Below, piece by piece: positions 45,001 through 58,000 of a stretch of 64,000 nt of DNA. A model generated the notes under the pieces. The model was not told where the DNA came from. It saw only the letters and a program-made list of their open reading frames with translations, and searched no databases. This DNA comes from Hirundichthys speculiger (taxonomy: Eukaryota; Chordata; Actinopteri; Beloniformes; Exocoetidae). How positions within the stretch are numbered: the stretch's first letter is position 1; every line of letters begins with the position of its first letter. The stretch is taken from NCBI GenBank assembly GCA_018398805.1, contig JAGFBZ010000906.1, forward strand, positions 923,501 to 987,500, read 5' to 3'. A program made the translations under genes and the position numbers.

Positions 45001-48000
45001 GGTTTCCTTTGAAATTGAATTATTCAGAGCCGTGCTCACATCATTTTGCATTAATGAAAATATAATATGAGATTAATGAACCACTGGCCATTTATGATTT
45101 TCCCACCTTAGTTATTAATACGACACCACACGTAAAAATTTGACTTAGTGATTACCGGACAAGTATTTCAAGTACACCGTCAGTCTTTGTGAATTATTGA
45201 GATATTTTCCAGAACGTCCATTTTTACCTGCATCACGCGAGGAAGGAGAAAGAGTGCAGGAGCTGAAAACAACATCTCATGACACTTAACACCGGCCTGT
45301 GGAGAGCCTTGTTTTAAAATGACATGTTTGGGTGAAATTCACAAAGACGTTATCATCATCTCCCATAACTGTGCAATCTCGGGCCTCCTGTGTGCGCCGC
45401 CGTGTGCCACTGGCCGCTGTTAGCCAAGCGGTTAAATGAACGTTGTTTTACCCTGATTGAACTGTCTGCGTTGCACGGAGCAGGGAGGCCACGCCAGCCA
45501 GCCCATTTGGAGGAGAGGCTGAGCTCGTCTCGCTGTCGCCGCACGCCAAAGTATTACCCACCTAACTGGAGACTCCTGTTTCACCAGAGAGCTATCACAT
45601 TTCATAACATGGAAAAATAACACTTTAGCTGGGGGGTCAGGTGGGGAAATGGCACCTCTAAATGAGGGTTAAGGCCATATCATTGTCTTCTCTGGCACAG
45701 CCACCCCCACCTCCAATAATTCTGCTGACCTTCGGTGCCATGCGGCTGGTTCGACATGGAAGGTTGAGCTGCCGGGGAGGCGATCCTTTTCACGCCGCCC
45801 GTTCCCCTCAAAATGGCTTTTTCTTCTCCCAGACAATCATCTGATACGGAGGCTGAATGAAATCGCAGATTACATAAGAAAGGTCCTCTCTCTGCCGCTG
45901 ATAAGGGCTGCACCTGAAGTGGGCTGCTCTCGCCATTCTCCTCTCATCTTCTTCTCCCTCATCTTTCTTCTTCCCCACGCTTATCAGCTCTTTTCTCCTC
46001 TCCGTGTTTCTATGCTCCTTTTTTTTTTTCTTTAAAACCTGAGCTCTTGATTTGAAATATGTCAGTTGCCGCAGGCGCAGCAGATTAATATGTAAATGTC
46101 CATAAGCATTTTAATTATATGAGATTAACCGTATTGCAGTGGAGCGCTGGAGTGAGATGGCGAATTTGACAGTCGATTGTTATTTCTCAGGTGTTTAATT
46201 TTTCTCGTACTTGTCGGAAAATTTTACACTTTCATATTTCCCTTTCTTGAATATAAGGACATCTTCAGATGAACTATTTCCCCTTTGCGCCACATGTGGA
46301 ATTGAACTAAGCATTAAATAACGAATGATATCCATTATACATTTGAGGGTGAAAAATAATACTTTATTTCCCTTGTGTACATACACTATATATGAGAGGA
46401 GAGAACGGCTCTATTGATCTGGGGTTTCATTAGGTGAAAATGCCTCCCTCGGTGTACAACTGCAACTTTCCCCCAGCCCACTGGAATCTGGGTAAACCTT
46501 TAAGAGGGACACTCTGAAAAATATATCCCCCCACCTGAGATATTCTTCAAACAAGGCCTGAGGAGTGTAAATGCAGCGGTGTGTGTGTGTGATGAAGGGA
46601 CCGTAATAGATTCAGAGGCATTGGCAGCGACGACGGTTGCAGAGCTTAATCAAACACATGCACTCGCACTCGCAAACACCCACATGCTCGCACGCACAGA
46701 CGTTTTAATAGTGTGAAGAGCGGGGGGGGGGGGGGGACAGATGGTAGGTGCCACAATGAAGCTCATCTCAATCTGCTTGAAGTCGGTGCAGCAGACAGGG
46801 AGCAGAGCGCCGCGCTGTGGATCGGAGGGATGGCTGGGATATTAAACCCACGGATGAATGTAGTAATCTTGGAGATAAATCTTTTTGAAGTGTGTGTTTA
46901 ATTGCCTTACCCATATGATTTTTAAAAAAATTTTTTTTAAACGTAAGCTACACACCCCTCAAACTGTAGCTTTAAACACACACACACACGCATAGATGCA
47001 CTGTTATCTTATTTTCCTCCCGTTTTCAGCCCTTCCCTCTCACTTCCAACAGCAGCAACAGACACAGGCCTGGAGGGTTGAGACTAGCTTTAAATCAGTA
47101 ATCAGTAATTAAACTCGAACATGGACCTGATGGTTTTCCCTTCGTGTCCCGGGGATCTACTCGGTAAAATTAAATATTTTAGCGCTGGGGGGAGGGAGGT
47201 GGGGGGGGGGGGCGAACGTGTCACTAAATCCATCAGGAACCAAAATGGGCTCAGAGCTTTGCATAGATTATCCAAATGCAGTTTTGTCTTTAGCGTTCCT
47301 CATATTGTCTCTCTTTAAATTAATGTTAATAATAATCTTTTTTTAAAAAATGAAATGAAAATATTACAATAGATTTGCATAGATCAAAGCACGCGGGTGT
47401 AGTGGGTGTATGGCTGAGGGCTGCGTGATCACAGGCTCCTGAGTGGGAAGTATGGATAAGAAAAGTACTTTATTTACAACTGCGAGCAAAGGAACATTTT
47501 TACAATGTTGTTTAGGAGGTGGCAGCACTAGTTGTTGCAGTTTTCCTTGTTGTGATTAATCGGATATATTTACATCACAATCTTGAAAGACTTATTCATG
47601 CAGCAGAGTTTCTGGTATCAAGTGTTTGTGAGATAAGAGGAGGAAGCCAGGTCTTGTCAATGGCTATACTTATCTTGGGAAGAAGTGAGAGGCAGATTGC
47701 ATTTCAATCCACATGTATTATCTTAGACGCTTTGAGGTATTTTGTATAAGAGCAACCCGGCTTCTTAAGAATGCTTTCAGTGTTCATCTGGGGATGCACT
47801 TCAGAAAGTTTTCTGAAAACAAACATCTGCATGGATTAAAAAATTAAAAGATTTCTTGGGGAGAAGTGACCTGAATTTATAATCTACAAACAATGCTACT
47901 CCCCCCAAACAAATTTATTTATTTACTCACAATGCACAAATCTGATTGGCTCGCACAAATACAAATTGTAAAGTAAACTGTTTTATAAAGTAACGGCGCT

Positions 48001-48500
48001 CGCTCGAAGTGAACTCTGTCCCGTATAGCTTAAGGGTTCGCGTTTCCTCGCTCTTTGTGTGAGAAAATGTCTTAATCATCTGTTGTTATCTCAAGCAGCT
48101 CTTCCTTATTACAAAAAAAATGAGTTTGTGAAACTCTTCCCAACTTATTTAGTCTGATTTGTTTATCTCTAAGTGAAAGGGGTAAAAAAAAAAAAAAAAA
48201 AATTCAGATAAGCATTCCCCTGTTGAAATCCTCTTTAATTCATTGGTTAAAAAGCACAAAGGAATGTGGAAGGCTATAATGCTGGGACGAACCCAGGCGA
48301 CGGCAGAGTGCACATCCAAGACAATCCCAGTGCTACCTGTGCCATGAAGATTAGACCATTGTGTGAGAGGAATGTTATCGTATGCGCGCCAAGTGCCGAC
48401 TGCACCGTTAAAGTCGCCAGTAAGGTGCTTAAAATGTGCAGTTTTGTCCCAGGATTTCTTGATACTCCAACAGGGAAGAAGTGACCCGCTATCTCGGATA
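42048..48500. other. Gene desert segment, no gene seen
   Basis: Contains CA/GT-type tracts (42581-42613), a C run (44497-44508), G runs (43820-43829, 46722-46736, 47201-47212) and A/T runs (48184-48202). An AT-rich homeodomain-motif patch lies at about 45050-45130. The frame at 42118-42492 (124 codons) has no domain and is mirrored by frames on the other strand. Confidence 0.55.
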
Positions 48501-50464
48501 TTGTCTCCAGTTGAACTCTTTTTTTGCGGTTTTTCTACTCATCTATATATTTTTTACTCCTCCTCAGCAATGTTTAAGGATAGTATCATAGTCAGCAAAG
48601 CCAGACTGTTTGCTGGTAAAAAATTTTTTTCTTTATCTATATTCCACGGTGATCAAGGGCCTCAGCTCAGTGTTTTGCAAGTTGAGTGCTGTTGGCAGAA
48701 GAAGTGCAGGGCTCAGGGAACCATGAACATCCTCTGAGCTCCCCGACCAAACTGCTAAAGCTCATCCGACTGCGTCAACAGATTCAGACCACGGCAAATC
48801 CACGAGAACTAGAAAAGAAAGGGGGAAAAAAAAGTAACAAGACTTTGAACTGAGTATATAAAAACACAGAATACAACAAAAAAAAAGAAGTAATGGCTTG
48901 TAAGACCATGAAAAAACATTATGGTCAAATAACAATAGTTATATTTCTTAAGCAGATCCTCGTTAAAAAGACAAACAAGCACGTGAAATGAGCCATCTGC
49001 GGACCGGCGAGTGGACTCTGGATGCCGTAACCCCTGAGGCCGCCGGGACCGGTGAGAGCAATAAACAAATGAGGAGAATAGAGCGGAGTGGCAGAACGTT
49101 GTGTATCATAGCTCTGCTGTGTCGGCACTCTGATTTCGTTTGTGCTATTACATAATTAAATTTGGACTCGGATCATGCTTTTTAAGAGATTATGTGGCAT
49201 ATGCTGCTTGAACATGTGCCAGCCTGTAAAAACGGGCCTCCTTTCATGAGTACTGTATTGGGTTTAGAGAGTTTATAGAAAATCAGAATTAGTTTTGCTG
49301 CCAACAGTTAATGAATTGATGTTATGATCTTAATCCAAATGGCGCTCGTGTGCTATAACTTAAGAGTTGACATCAGAATACAGGAGAACGGAGTCTGCTA
49401 AACAAAGACTGTTAATTAAGATTTTTGATTTTCTCCAGTTAAAAAGATATATTCACTGCAAATTCGAAGTGTTCTGTGAAATGTGCTAAATTATGTCTAT
49501 GATAACTGAGCGTATGGTTTATTTTTTTCCCCTGTCAGGGCTGTGAAAGGCTTTTAGGCGCACCTTTAACCACCATGCAATAACGAGGAACTGGTATTGC
49601 TTTTAAAGGCAGTATAATGCTAATATTTTTATTTATTTGTCTGTTTAATAAACTTTTTACGAAGTTAAAAAGGGTAAAAGTCCGTCATTCTTCACTTGGG
49701 GGCAAATAATAAAATAAGTGCTCATTTGCAATGAGTTGAAGCAGCAGAAGTACATTGTTACAATCATTTTAGGATTTTTTTTTAACATTTATTTTATGAA
49801 TATGTTGAGGTTTTTCCAGAAACAAAGCAAAAAAAAAATTTTTTTTTTTTTTTTAATCTGATCAACTGTACTCTTCCCTTGCCATTTTTGTTTGTTCTCC
49901 CCTGGTGTCTCTTGTCCCATGCATCACTCCTGTCTTCTCCCTCGTCCACGTCTCTCTCCAGCTCTTCCTGTTGTGCATTCATCAGGATGGGAGCGGACAA
50001 GCCAGTTGGCTGCACTTAAAGAGACACACATATCAGGGTACTCTCCCTTTCCATCTGTCATTTTCCCTTCCACTGATACATGGCCCCTGTCAGTGCACCG
50101 GCTGAATATATTGCGCTGTCTCCCTCTCTTCCCGCCATGCTCCGCTGTCACTGCTACCATGCGGCTGCGCGGGTCCGTAAAGGTTTAAGCGGTTATTCCA
50201 GTCATTATTGGCTATTAAATCTGGTGATGGTCGTAAAGGCCCTGCCTGTTCCCCCCGTGCCTCAGAGGTCAGCTGATGGTCTGCTTTATGAGCTCGCGAC
50301 GTCGTGCATCATCCCATCTTTTCATTCACACCCCCCCCTCGCCGTTCACAGTGGATGGATAGGCAGACCAGAGACTACCATCTTTTTGCTCACCTGAGCC
50401 ACCAAAAAAAGCCTCCAAAGTCCCGTGTCATACCTCAGGGGGGCTGGGGCCCTTTGTGATTTGT

Positions 50465-50760
50465 GACCTCAGATTATATGAAGTGACTTGACTTGCATGG
50501 CCAACGGAGTAGGAGCAAACCATCATCGCGGGGATGGCAAGAGCAATTCAGCGAATTTATGGCACATTTCAAGAAATTGTCATTTTTCACAATCCCATAA
50601 GCCCGAGAGTGAGTTACTCGCACTCGTAAGTTGTGTCGTTTTCCCATGCCGTTTGTTGGAGTGGAATTCCCCCGATTATCATTGAGTTTCAAAAAGTGAA
50701 TGACATAAATTTTATTTGACTTGTTTAAAAGCTTTTGCCCCTTAATAAGCATTGCTATGT
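50465..50760. promoter_or_regulatory. Candidate conserved non-coding element
   Basis: Repeat-free block with GATTATCATTGAG, GAATGACATAAATTTTATTTG and CCTTAATAAGCATTGC, several homeodomain- and CDX-type cores within about 100 bp. The overlapping frames on both strands lack domain signals. Conservation was not tested. Confidence 0.27.
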
Positions 50761-51279
50761 GAAACTACTGTTTTAAATCTCTCTGCCACATCAGTTATGA
50801 CTCAAGGAGAGGGGAGGACAACTTCTATCATTATCACTGGCTTTTATTGGGCGCTCATTCATCACATTGACACATTATTCTCAATAAAAATGCCTGAAAG
50901 TTTTCAAATAGAATAAAAGGTGGTCAGGGTCTTTCTTCTTTTTTTTTTTTCCTTTTTTTGTTTTAAGAAAATCAATTTCTTCATGTGAATGTCTGTTCTT
51001 TTAAAGGAAAGTCACATTTAATGGAGCCTCTAACAGTATGGGACATTGATCTCCCTGTTGCAACTGTGCGTGCTAATAATTCATTGGCCTGCCAATTATT
51101 ATTTCTCTGACAATGGTGAACGGGAAAGAGAAGATAAGGCAGAAGTGAGAGGAAGTACTGTTCACTCGCCTCTTGTTCAAGGACTAGTTCTCTGAAGCCA
51201 AAGACACTTCTTTACCCTCTTTTTTTTAGGGGTTGGGGGGGGTGGCTCCACACAGGCATGCTGTCTTTGCTGTGAAGTG

Positions 51280-51670
51280 CAGCCCCTTTATTACCAGGCC
51301 TCTGGTGACCTCACCCAGCTGAATGAAGTCATTGACTGAACTGCAGGAAGACAAACCAGCGTTCCGGGAAATTAATCAGGTCCATCAGCGGCAGAGCTCC
51401 TGGGTGCCGGGCGGCCATGTTGGCTCGGCTGGCTCTGTTGCCCCTGGGAGCCGCGCGGGCTAGTTACCGAGTTGACAGCTAGCTGATAGCCCAGCGTCCT
51501 TCATATTACGAGCACATCAAAGCCGGGCCTCCCTGATAAAGTGTCGGGGTTGAGGACTGGAGAATGAGGCCTCTCACCACTGTCTAGTTAAGTGCACCAT
51601 GACCTCATCTCCAGCGTACTCAGCCGGAGTTGGGATGATGGAGGGCACCGGGGGGCCCGTTGGGAGGGGA
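51280..51670. promoter_or_regulatory. Candidate conserved non-coding element, CpG-containing
   Basis: Repeat-free, moderately GC-rich stretch with CGGGAAATTAATCAGG, GCGGGCTAGTTACCGAGTTGACAG-like sequence and GAGCACATCAAAG (the last resembling a TCF/LEF site). It stands out from the AT-leaning surroundings by retained CpGs. No open frame of note. Confidence 0.27.
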
Positions 51671-53574
51671 GCAATTTGGATGTTTAGCCTCCTGAAACTA
51701 AGTTTTCTTAACATGTCATTTCCCAGTGGTGAATAAAATAATGATGATCATCATCGCGCTCTCCCCTCTGCTCTCTGCGCTCGCTTTTCCTCTCTTGCTG
51801 TCACATGTGTATCCTCCGTTGTTTTTCCAAACCCTCTGCGTAATTTGTGTTGCGTGATGGCATGCTGCTCTATCCAAAAAATAAAGAGAAGACCCCCTTT
51901 AGACAGCACCAATTAGAGAGACAATTAGACTGCGCCGAGCCGCTCTCGGACTGTTTGAATGCTAGCGGGGCTCCCCCGCCTGCTAATTCTGACAGTGCGT
52001 CTGAGTGGTTGTGTCTATTTCATAATGTCTCTGAGATAAACTTATGCTCACTCTGGCAAGTTTATTGTTTTACTGCACTTTGTCCGCCGTTGTGTGGATG
52101 TGTGTAGAGTCCAGGCTTGACATCGGGATTTCCTGTGTTTCGAGTGTAGGAAGGTCAGAAGCAGGAGTAAGGTGTTGTTTCAGGCCACTTTTTAAGTCGC
52201 ACAATAGTGAAAAGCTAGCGAGCCCCTTGTCATAGATGAAGAGCCATTAATTCGCCAGCCAGAGCTTTGTTATGCTAACAGATGAGCATTCTCCGCAGAA
52301 AATGACCCCTTTTTACCCTTTTTGAACAAAATAGACTATTTTATCATTTTATTGCAGTCTCTCTTGTCTGCAAAAGGCAGTCGTTTGGCGATGTTTGATG
52401 GTGTGAGCGTGTTTGTGCGCGCCCGAAGAGAAGAGGGGGTGTTTCGCGTCTGAATTCCTGAGCTGTGTGAAAAGGATCGCTCTCTTTGGGGCTGAATTTA
52501 ATGAGATGATCAATGACCCTCAAGATTCGCATTCACAACAGGGATAGAAAAAAGAATGAGGGAGCTGAAGACTCAATAGGTTTACTGCGATTGTATGTCA
52601 GCTGTGGTAGCCCTTTGAAAAAAAGTGAATTGTTTTTGAAACATGAAATCCTTCCTTTTGATTGCTGAGGGCTGGATTTCCTTTGATGTAGCAGAGGCAG
52701 ACAGAAACAGGTCTAGGATTCTTTTTCAAGTTAGTTTCTGTATTAGACCCGATATTGGTCAATGAGAAGTACGAGAGGCTGATTAGAAAACTGGGTTTCC
52801 CTGTACGTTTGCCGGAGCGCATCGGTTCATGGTAAAGGGGTCATTCCGGTGTCAGCAAATGAACTGTGATGTCTTAGCGTTGCACGGTGCTTGTCAAACA
52901 ATTTGTTCTGACTGATTTCAACTAATTGTACTCACCTTTCCTTCTCCTTCCCTTTGAACTGTAAAGGTACGAGTGGGATCGGAGAAGTTAGCTTGAAACG
53001 GTACTGACAGATTGGAGTGTGTTCTCACTTTGAATTATGGAGCACAAAGTTGGATGTCAAAATGTGTAGCCGTTAAAATCATACAACTTTAATATTAACT
53101 AACACTATGAGTGTAGTTGTTGTGCCCTGCATATAATTTACTCTGCATTCGCTATTAATTGTGATATGTGATGGGGTTTTTTTTTCCCCCCTGATATTAG
53201 CATAAAAAGTTGCACATTAGCAATATGCATCGCTCACACGAAGAAAACAAGCTCACTGAAGCTCTTGGCGTCATGACAAACTCTGGGCGCTTGCATCTTT
53301 GCATTTGCACATTGGCTGCATATACATGTGCAGTATGAGTGTGCATTGGAAGGACAGTGTGTTTTGTTATGCCCTCTTCCTTAATTTTCCCATTGTGAGT
53401 GCAAGGGGGGAGCCACGGAGATGACATCATGCAACAAGCAGTGTTTGAAGTGCCAGTCCTGAAGGAACCACTTATAGCAATTAGGATATCCTTGAACAAG
53501 CGTTTGCGAAACATTGGCTGGTTTTTGGCATTTGCCTCCCGTTGCTGCCTACTAACTAGCGAGGTTTGATCTCC

Positions 53575-53870
53575 CATAATTATCTACCCACCGGCTCCTC
53601 GCTCCTGACAGCTCTCTCCCTGGAGAGGGCTGAATGCCGCGGCTACTCACTGATTGCATCAAAGTGTCAGAAATTGCAACATCAAAAATAATAACTGATA
53701 TTCCGGCGGCAGGCTGCTCTTTGAATATTGCCTTTAAAATGCTCTCTAATTTGTGTCTCGCGTGGTGCCAGTGTATGTGACTGTGAGGGCTTAAAGGAAA
53801 TAAAAGCAGTGGAAGTGCATTCATAATTGAACTACTATTTACATATGGCAGACTATTCTGTCTGAACTGG
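53575..53870. promoter_or_regulatory. Candidate conserved non-coding element
   Basis: Repeat-free block containing CTGATTGCATCAAAG, CATCAAAAATAATAACTG, GAATATTGCCTTTAAAATG and CATTCATAATTGAAC. The motif texture is that of a developmental enhancer; the minus-strand frame across it has no known domain. Confidence 0.27.
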
Positions 53871-54422
53871 CATGAAATAGATATGCGTTTATCCTGGTGA
53901 TGCTTTTAACCCATCCTGCACTTCTTTCAGGACTTGCTCAGCATCTGTCCCTTCCCTCTTTGCTTTGAAATATGCTTGCAGGGCCCCACAATACCAACCC
54001 ACTGTCAAATAATCAATAGCATCCATCCGCTGATTCGTACCCACAGTGATGACTTTCACTGTAGTTTATTGGTGAAGGAACACATTGCTCACATCATTTT
54101 GTGGAATCCTCACAGAAAGACTTTTTCATCACATTTAACAGACAACAAGGTTCAGGTGTCTGTGGTGAAGCTGAACAGCATTGTGGAATAAGAGAATCAA
54201 GTTTGAGTCCCATCCCCACCGCTGCCTATGTACAGTAACTTTACTTTGAAATCTTGTTTTTGGATTTAGTTCATGCTTCATCTCTGTTTTACGTGTTAAA
54301 AGCTCCTTGGTGAGGGTTTTGGAAAATCGTGTCTGGGCCAGACGAGCAAAACATGTTGGACAAACAAACACATGTCCTCCTAATATGCATTCCTTTGAAA
54401 ATCATGTCATGCAACAAAAAAA

Positions 54423-55088
54423 CAGTGATCCCTCGCCTATTCACGTTTTTAAGTTCCACGGTTTTAGTTATTCGCAGATTTTTCAGAAATATATAATATT
54501 TTAAAAAATCAAGAGAAAATTGCGGAGACATCACAGGATGTTGTGCGCGTTCTCTCACAGCGAAGAAATGCTGTGAGCCAGCCTGGCCCCTTTAAGAAGG
54601 TGGCCTTATGGGTAATGATGTGGCCTTATGGGTAATGTAGTGTGTGTGTCGTGGGACGGCAGAATGAAAACGGGGTTAGATGAAAAGTGTAGTGAGCATA
54701 AACAGCAGCCCAGCGTGTATAGATTTACATTCTCTGTTAACCGACAGGAGCCCAACAATACAACCTGTGTGATGTTACAAGTTCCTGCAGTGCCAGAATA
54801 AAGTGCTCATTCCATGCAGAGAAAACCAGACTTTTGTTTTGTTGTTGTTAGCGTGTTAGCTGCTAATTACGAGCCAAAAATAGCACAATACCAGCGGTTT
54901 CTTTACTACGGTTCAGAGACCAGAGGCTGTGAAAGTAACAGAAAGACCACTGAGCGCTGAGCCTTTGTCTTGTTTCGCTGCAGTGCCTCACTACTTTTTT
55001 GCGCTTTTAAACATTTTAAACACATTATTTAGGCTCGGGGGTCTCCGGCTCCAGTATGCTGATTTTGAATTAACCGCAGGGATCACTG
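54423..55088 (-). mobile_element. 'CAGTGATCC' non-autonomous DNA transposon, copy 3 (inverted)
   Basis: 666-bp copy in reverse orientation to the copies at 17383 and 36945. It starts CAGTGATCCCTCGCC and ends ...GGGATCACTG with TA after it; the left flank is AA rather than TA. It contains the complementary tandem CCTTATGGGTAATG pair (about 54604-54638) and the CACTGCAG region shared by the family. Confidence 0.85.
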
Positions 55089-55090
55089 TA

Positions 55091-58000
55091 TACAGCATTT
55101 GTCCTTGTGCTTGTATAATGAGTTTTATTTTGTGATTATTTGACATTGATTTGCGGCTAATTCACAATTTCCTGTGTGAATGTGCTGATAGCATCAACAT
55201 TTTTGATGTGACTCATCTAATTTTTTCATAACTGTCCACAAAAATACATAAAAATGGCCGAGTACCACGGGACATGATGTGTAAGATAGCAGCACTCACG
55301 CTCATCCAGGCCTTTCCAGATCTGTGTTTCCCATGCTCCTCAGACTACATATATGTGATATGTGACCATGCAACACGAGTAAGAATGTATGCTTGAGAAT
55401 TCATGAAGCTGTATGTCTAAATCTACGCACTGAGTGTTGTGCAGCAGGTTATAAATTCCTTGGCAGGCATGCAGAGCTCAATATGACGACAGCAGCACTG
55501 CAAAAATCAGTCAACAGCAGTGAAGGAAAGTGACCATAGTTGGATATAAAATGTCACCAAAAACTTCTATCACTACCATTCTGCCTCAGTCATGTCTCTT
55601 TTTCAATATTGTTTCAATGTGACATTTGCTGTCATTTTTGATACAAAGACAGATGCTGAAACATTATCTGGTGCTCATGCATGCCGTTTCAGAGGGCTGG
55701 TGCATTCACTTGAATGTCTAATCATAGTCACGTTGTAGTTATGAATGTAAGGAGTCAAAACAGGTCTTTGCTGAACCACAAATGTATTGAAATTGGACAA
55801 TGGGGATGGTAGTGTGTTGCCCGGCCAGCATTTTTATTTTCTATATCAAAGAGGAAAATAATTAGTCTGCCTCCTCCGACTTCCATGAGGCAGTACCAAT
55901 GGACATGGAAGAAACTGCCTCTGGATGCCACTGAATGGACATGCAATGAATTGGAGAAACGAAGCATATGGATCATGCAAAGCAGCAACCAGACTAGCAT
56001 CAACAAAAGACATCCATCTGCATAGCGCTTATGAATGACTGTTCCCAGTTCTGCAGTTAAAAGGTCTTGATCCAAGGTGTTATTCGCAATTCTGCAGCCA
56101 TCTTGGTAGTTTTGAATGGTGGCTGTATGAGTCATCGCATGAAGCCTGTCCCAACCTCATTGCAACTGGTTTGGTAAATTCTGCACTGGGGTGGATGGCT
56201 ATGAATGGAAGCGTACCAGACCCATTTCACAAGGAAGGAATTTTCAAAGAGTGAATAGGTATGACTGGACAAGCTAGTCTCTGCAGTGACAAGGAACACA
56301 GGCACATGTTAGGGTGGGTTGGGATGATACAGCTCACATAACAACTGGGTGCAAAGTTTTTCACTGGCAGAGTTGAGTCATAGCCGTGGTCACTAACCTG
56401 AGAGGTGTAAGCCATCAGGCAGCAACAGACCAAAATATTCTTTTAGGCAGTTTGTCCAGAGGGTCCACTTGCAGCAATGTTTGCAGTCTCTTTGAGGATG
56501 ACATCCATATTTCAACACCTATCTTGACTTCACTGACCTTGCCAAGTTACGCATTAATAAAACATTCATAATACATAATCTCTTCCATGTTCTTACCATG
56601 TACACCTCTCCGCTTGGCGCTGATGGCATCCGATTTTAATTGCAGACATCAGAAGAATAATTTGCAACGTCTCACATGCTTTAGTGTTTCACTAAAGACC
56701 ATTTGCGTCACCTGCCCAGCTTCCATGGATGGGGCTTAGCCTTGTGAGTGTTGAGTATTACTTCAGTGAATTGAAGGGGACAATTGTGTGTTAAAGCAAT
56801 GAATTGAGATAGACAGTCAGCCAAGGTTCTCGCAAGGATGAAATTAAAATCAGTGCAGCTGCGAATTGGGCTGCTTTACCAGAATAAATTAATGCCCGAA
56901 AAAGAGGGGAGAAGCAGGTTTGCTTTGCAATGACAAATGTTGATTTCCCCTGAGGTATTTAAAGTGATTTGACCCAGTCATTCTTTTAAATCACAGACAG
57001 GAGATGATAAATGTGCTACTAATGAGGCCTCTGCATTTTTATCTCTCACTCTGCCTCCTGCAGGATCTCCTATTTTCTTGGAGGCGCCTGCTTTGCCTTC
57101 ACATGCAACGCAAAAAAAGCACCCTTACCCTCACTAAATCCCAACAATGCAAACTACAGAAAAAAAAGAATCCACATGTATCCCTTACATGCTGTGAAAG
57201 AATGTCAGAAAATTAAAATCAAACACGCAATCGCATTGTTCTGCAAATGCGCCCTTTTTTAAAAGCCCCACTAATCTGCAAAAGAGTCACTGAAATTCAA
57301 CCCTGTCAGCATTTGTAGACATTATGATAATCTTCCTACAAAGGCCCCTGTTTTTTTTTTTTGCCTCCTTTAACTGTCTCTGCCCTCCATCTTAAAGGTA
57401 AGCACTTTACTTATATACACATGACAAAAACCAGAACTGCGGGAGCTGTTAACAGCATGGCTCTCATTATCTGCAGCACTGAGCATGTTGCGGAAAGAGA
57501 CGAAGGCTCTTTTCAGGTGCAGATGTAGAGCATCATTGATAGGGTGTGCTGCTTTACTCCTTTACAGTCAGCCTCTGATCAATCAGTGCTGACAGGGCAG
57601 GGAGCTTTGTGTGCCATACAGCGGGACAAATGTCTGCCAGGGAGCGGGGCGCACCTGAAAGGCAGGAATGCGACACACGCTAACCAGCCCCCTTCGCCTG
57701 CAGATTAGCCCCAGCCCGCTTTGATGGATTAGCATGTAGAAAAATTGCTTGATTATTGATATGAAAATGTTTTAGGGGGTCCCGAAGCGATGTGTTTCAG
57801 AGGGATGTGTGTGTGTGCAGCGGCGGTGATTATCTACCTCGCTTTTGCCTTCACTCATCTGTGCCCCCCCCCCACCCCCTCCCCCCCTCACCCCCCTTCA
57901 CCCCCCTTCACCCTCGCTCTTGCAGAACAGAGTGGTACAAAGGAAAGATGAGGACACGGGGAGGAGACAGAGTGTGCCTGGGCTTTCTCCACGAGAGGCA

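Larger units (their letters stand above)
48501..54422. other. Gene desert segment with several candidate regulatory blocks, no gene seen
   Basis: Long stretches here are free of repeats. Blocks at 50465-50760, 51280-51670 and 53575-53870 are listed separately. Homopolymers are few: T runs at about 49840-49855 and 50936-50960. The 126-codon frame at 53197-53577 shows no recognisable protein. Confidence 0.55.

Noticed and set aside
55755..56135. 126-codon minus-strand frame as a gene
   Set aside because: No recognised motif, no splice or promoter context, and overlapping stops in continuation. Kept only as a finding about the block.
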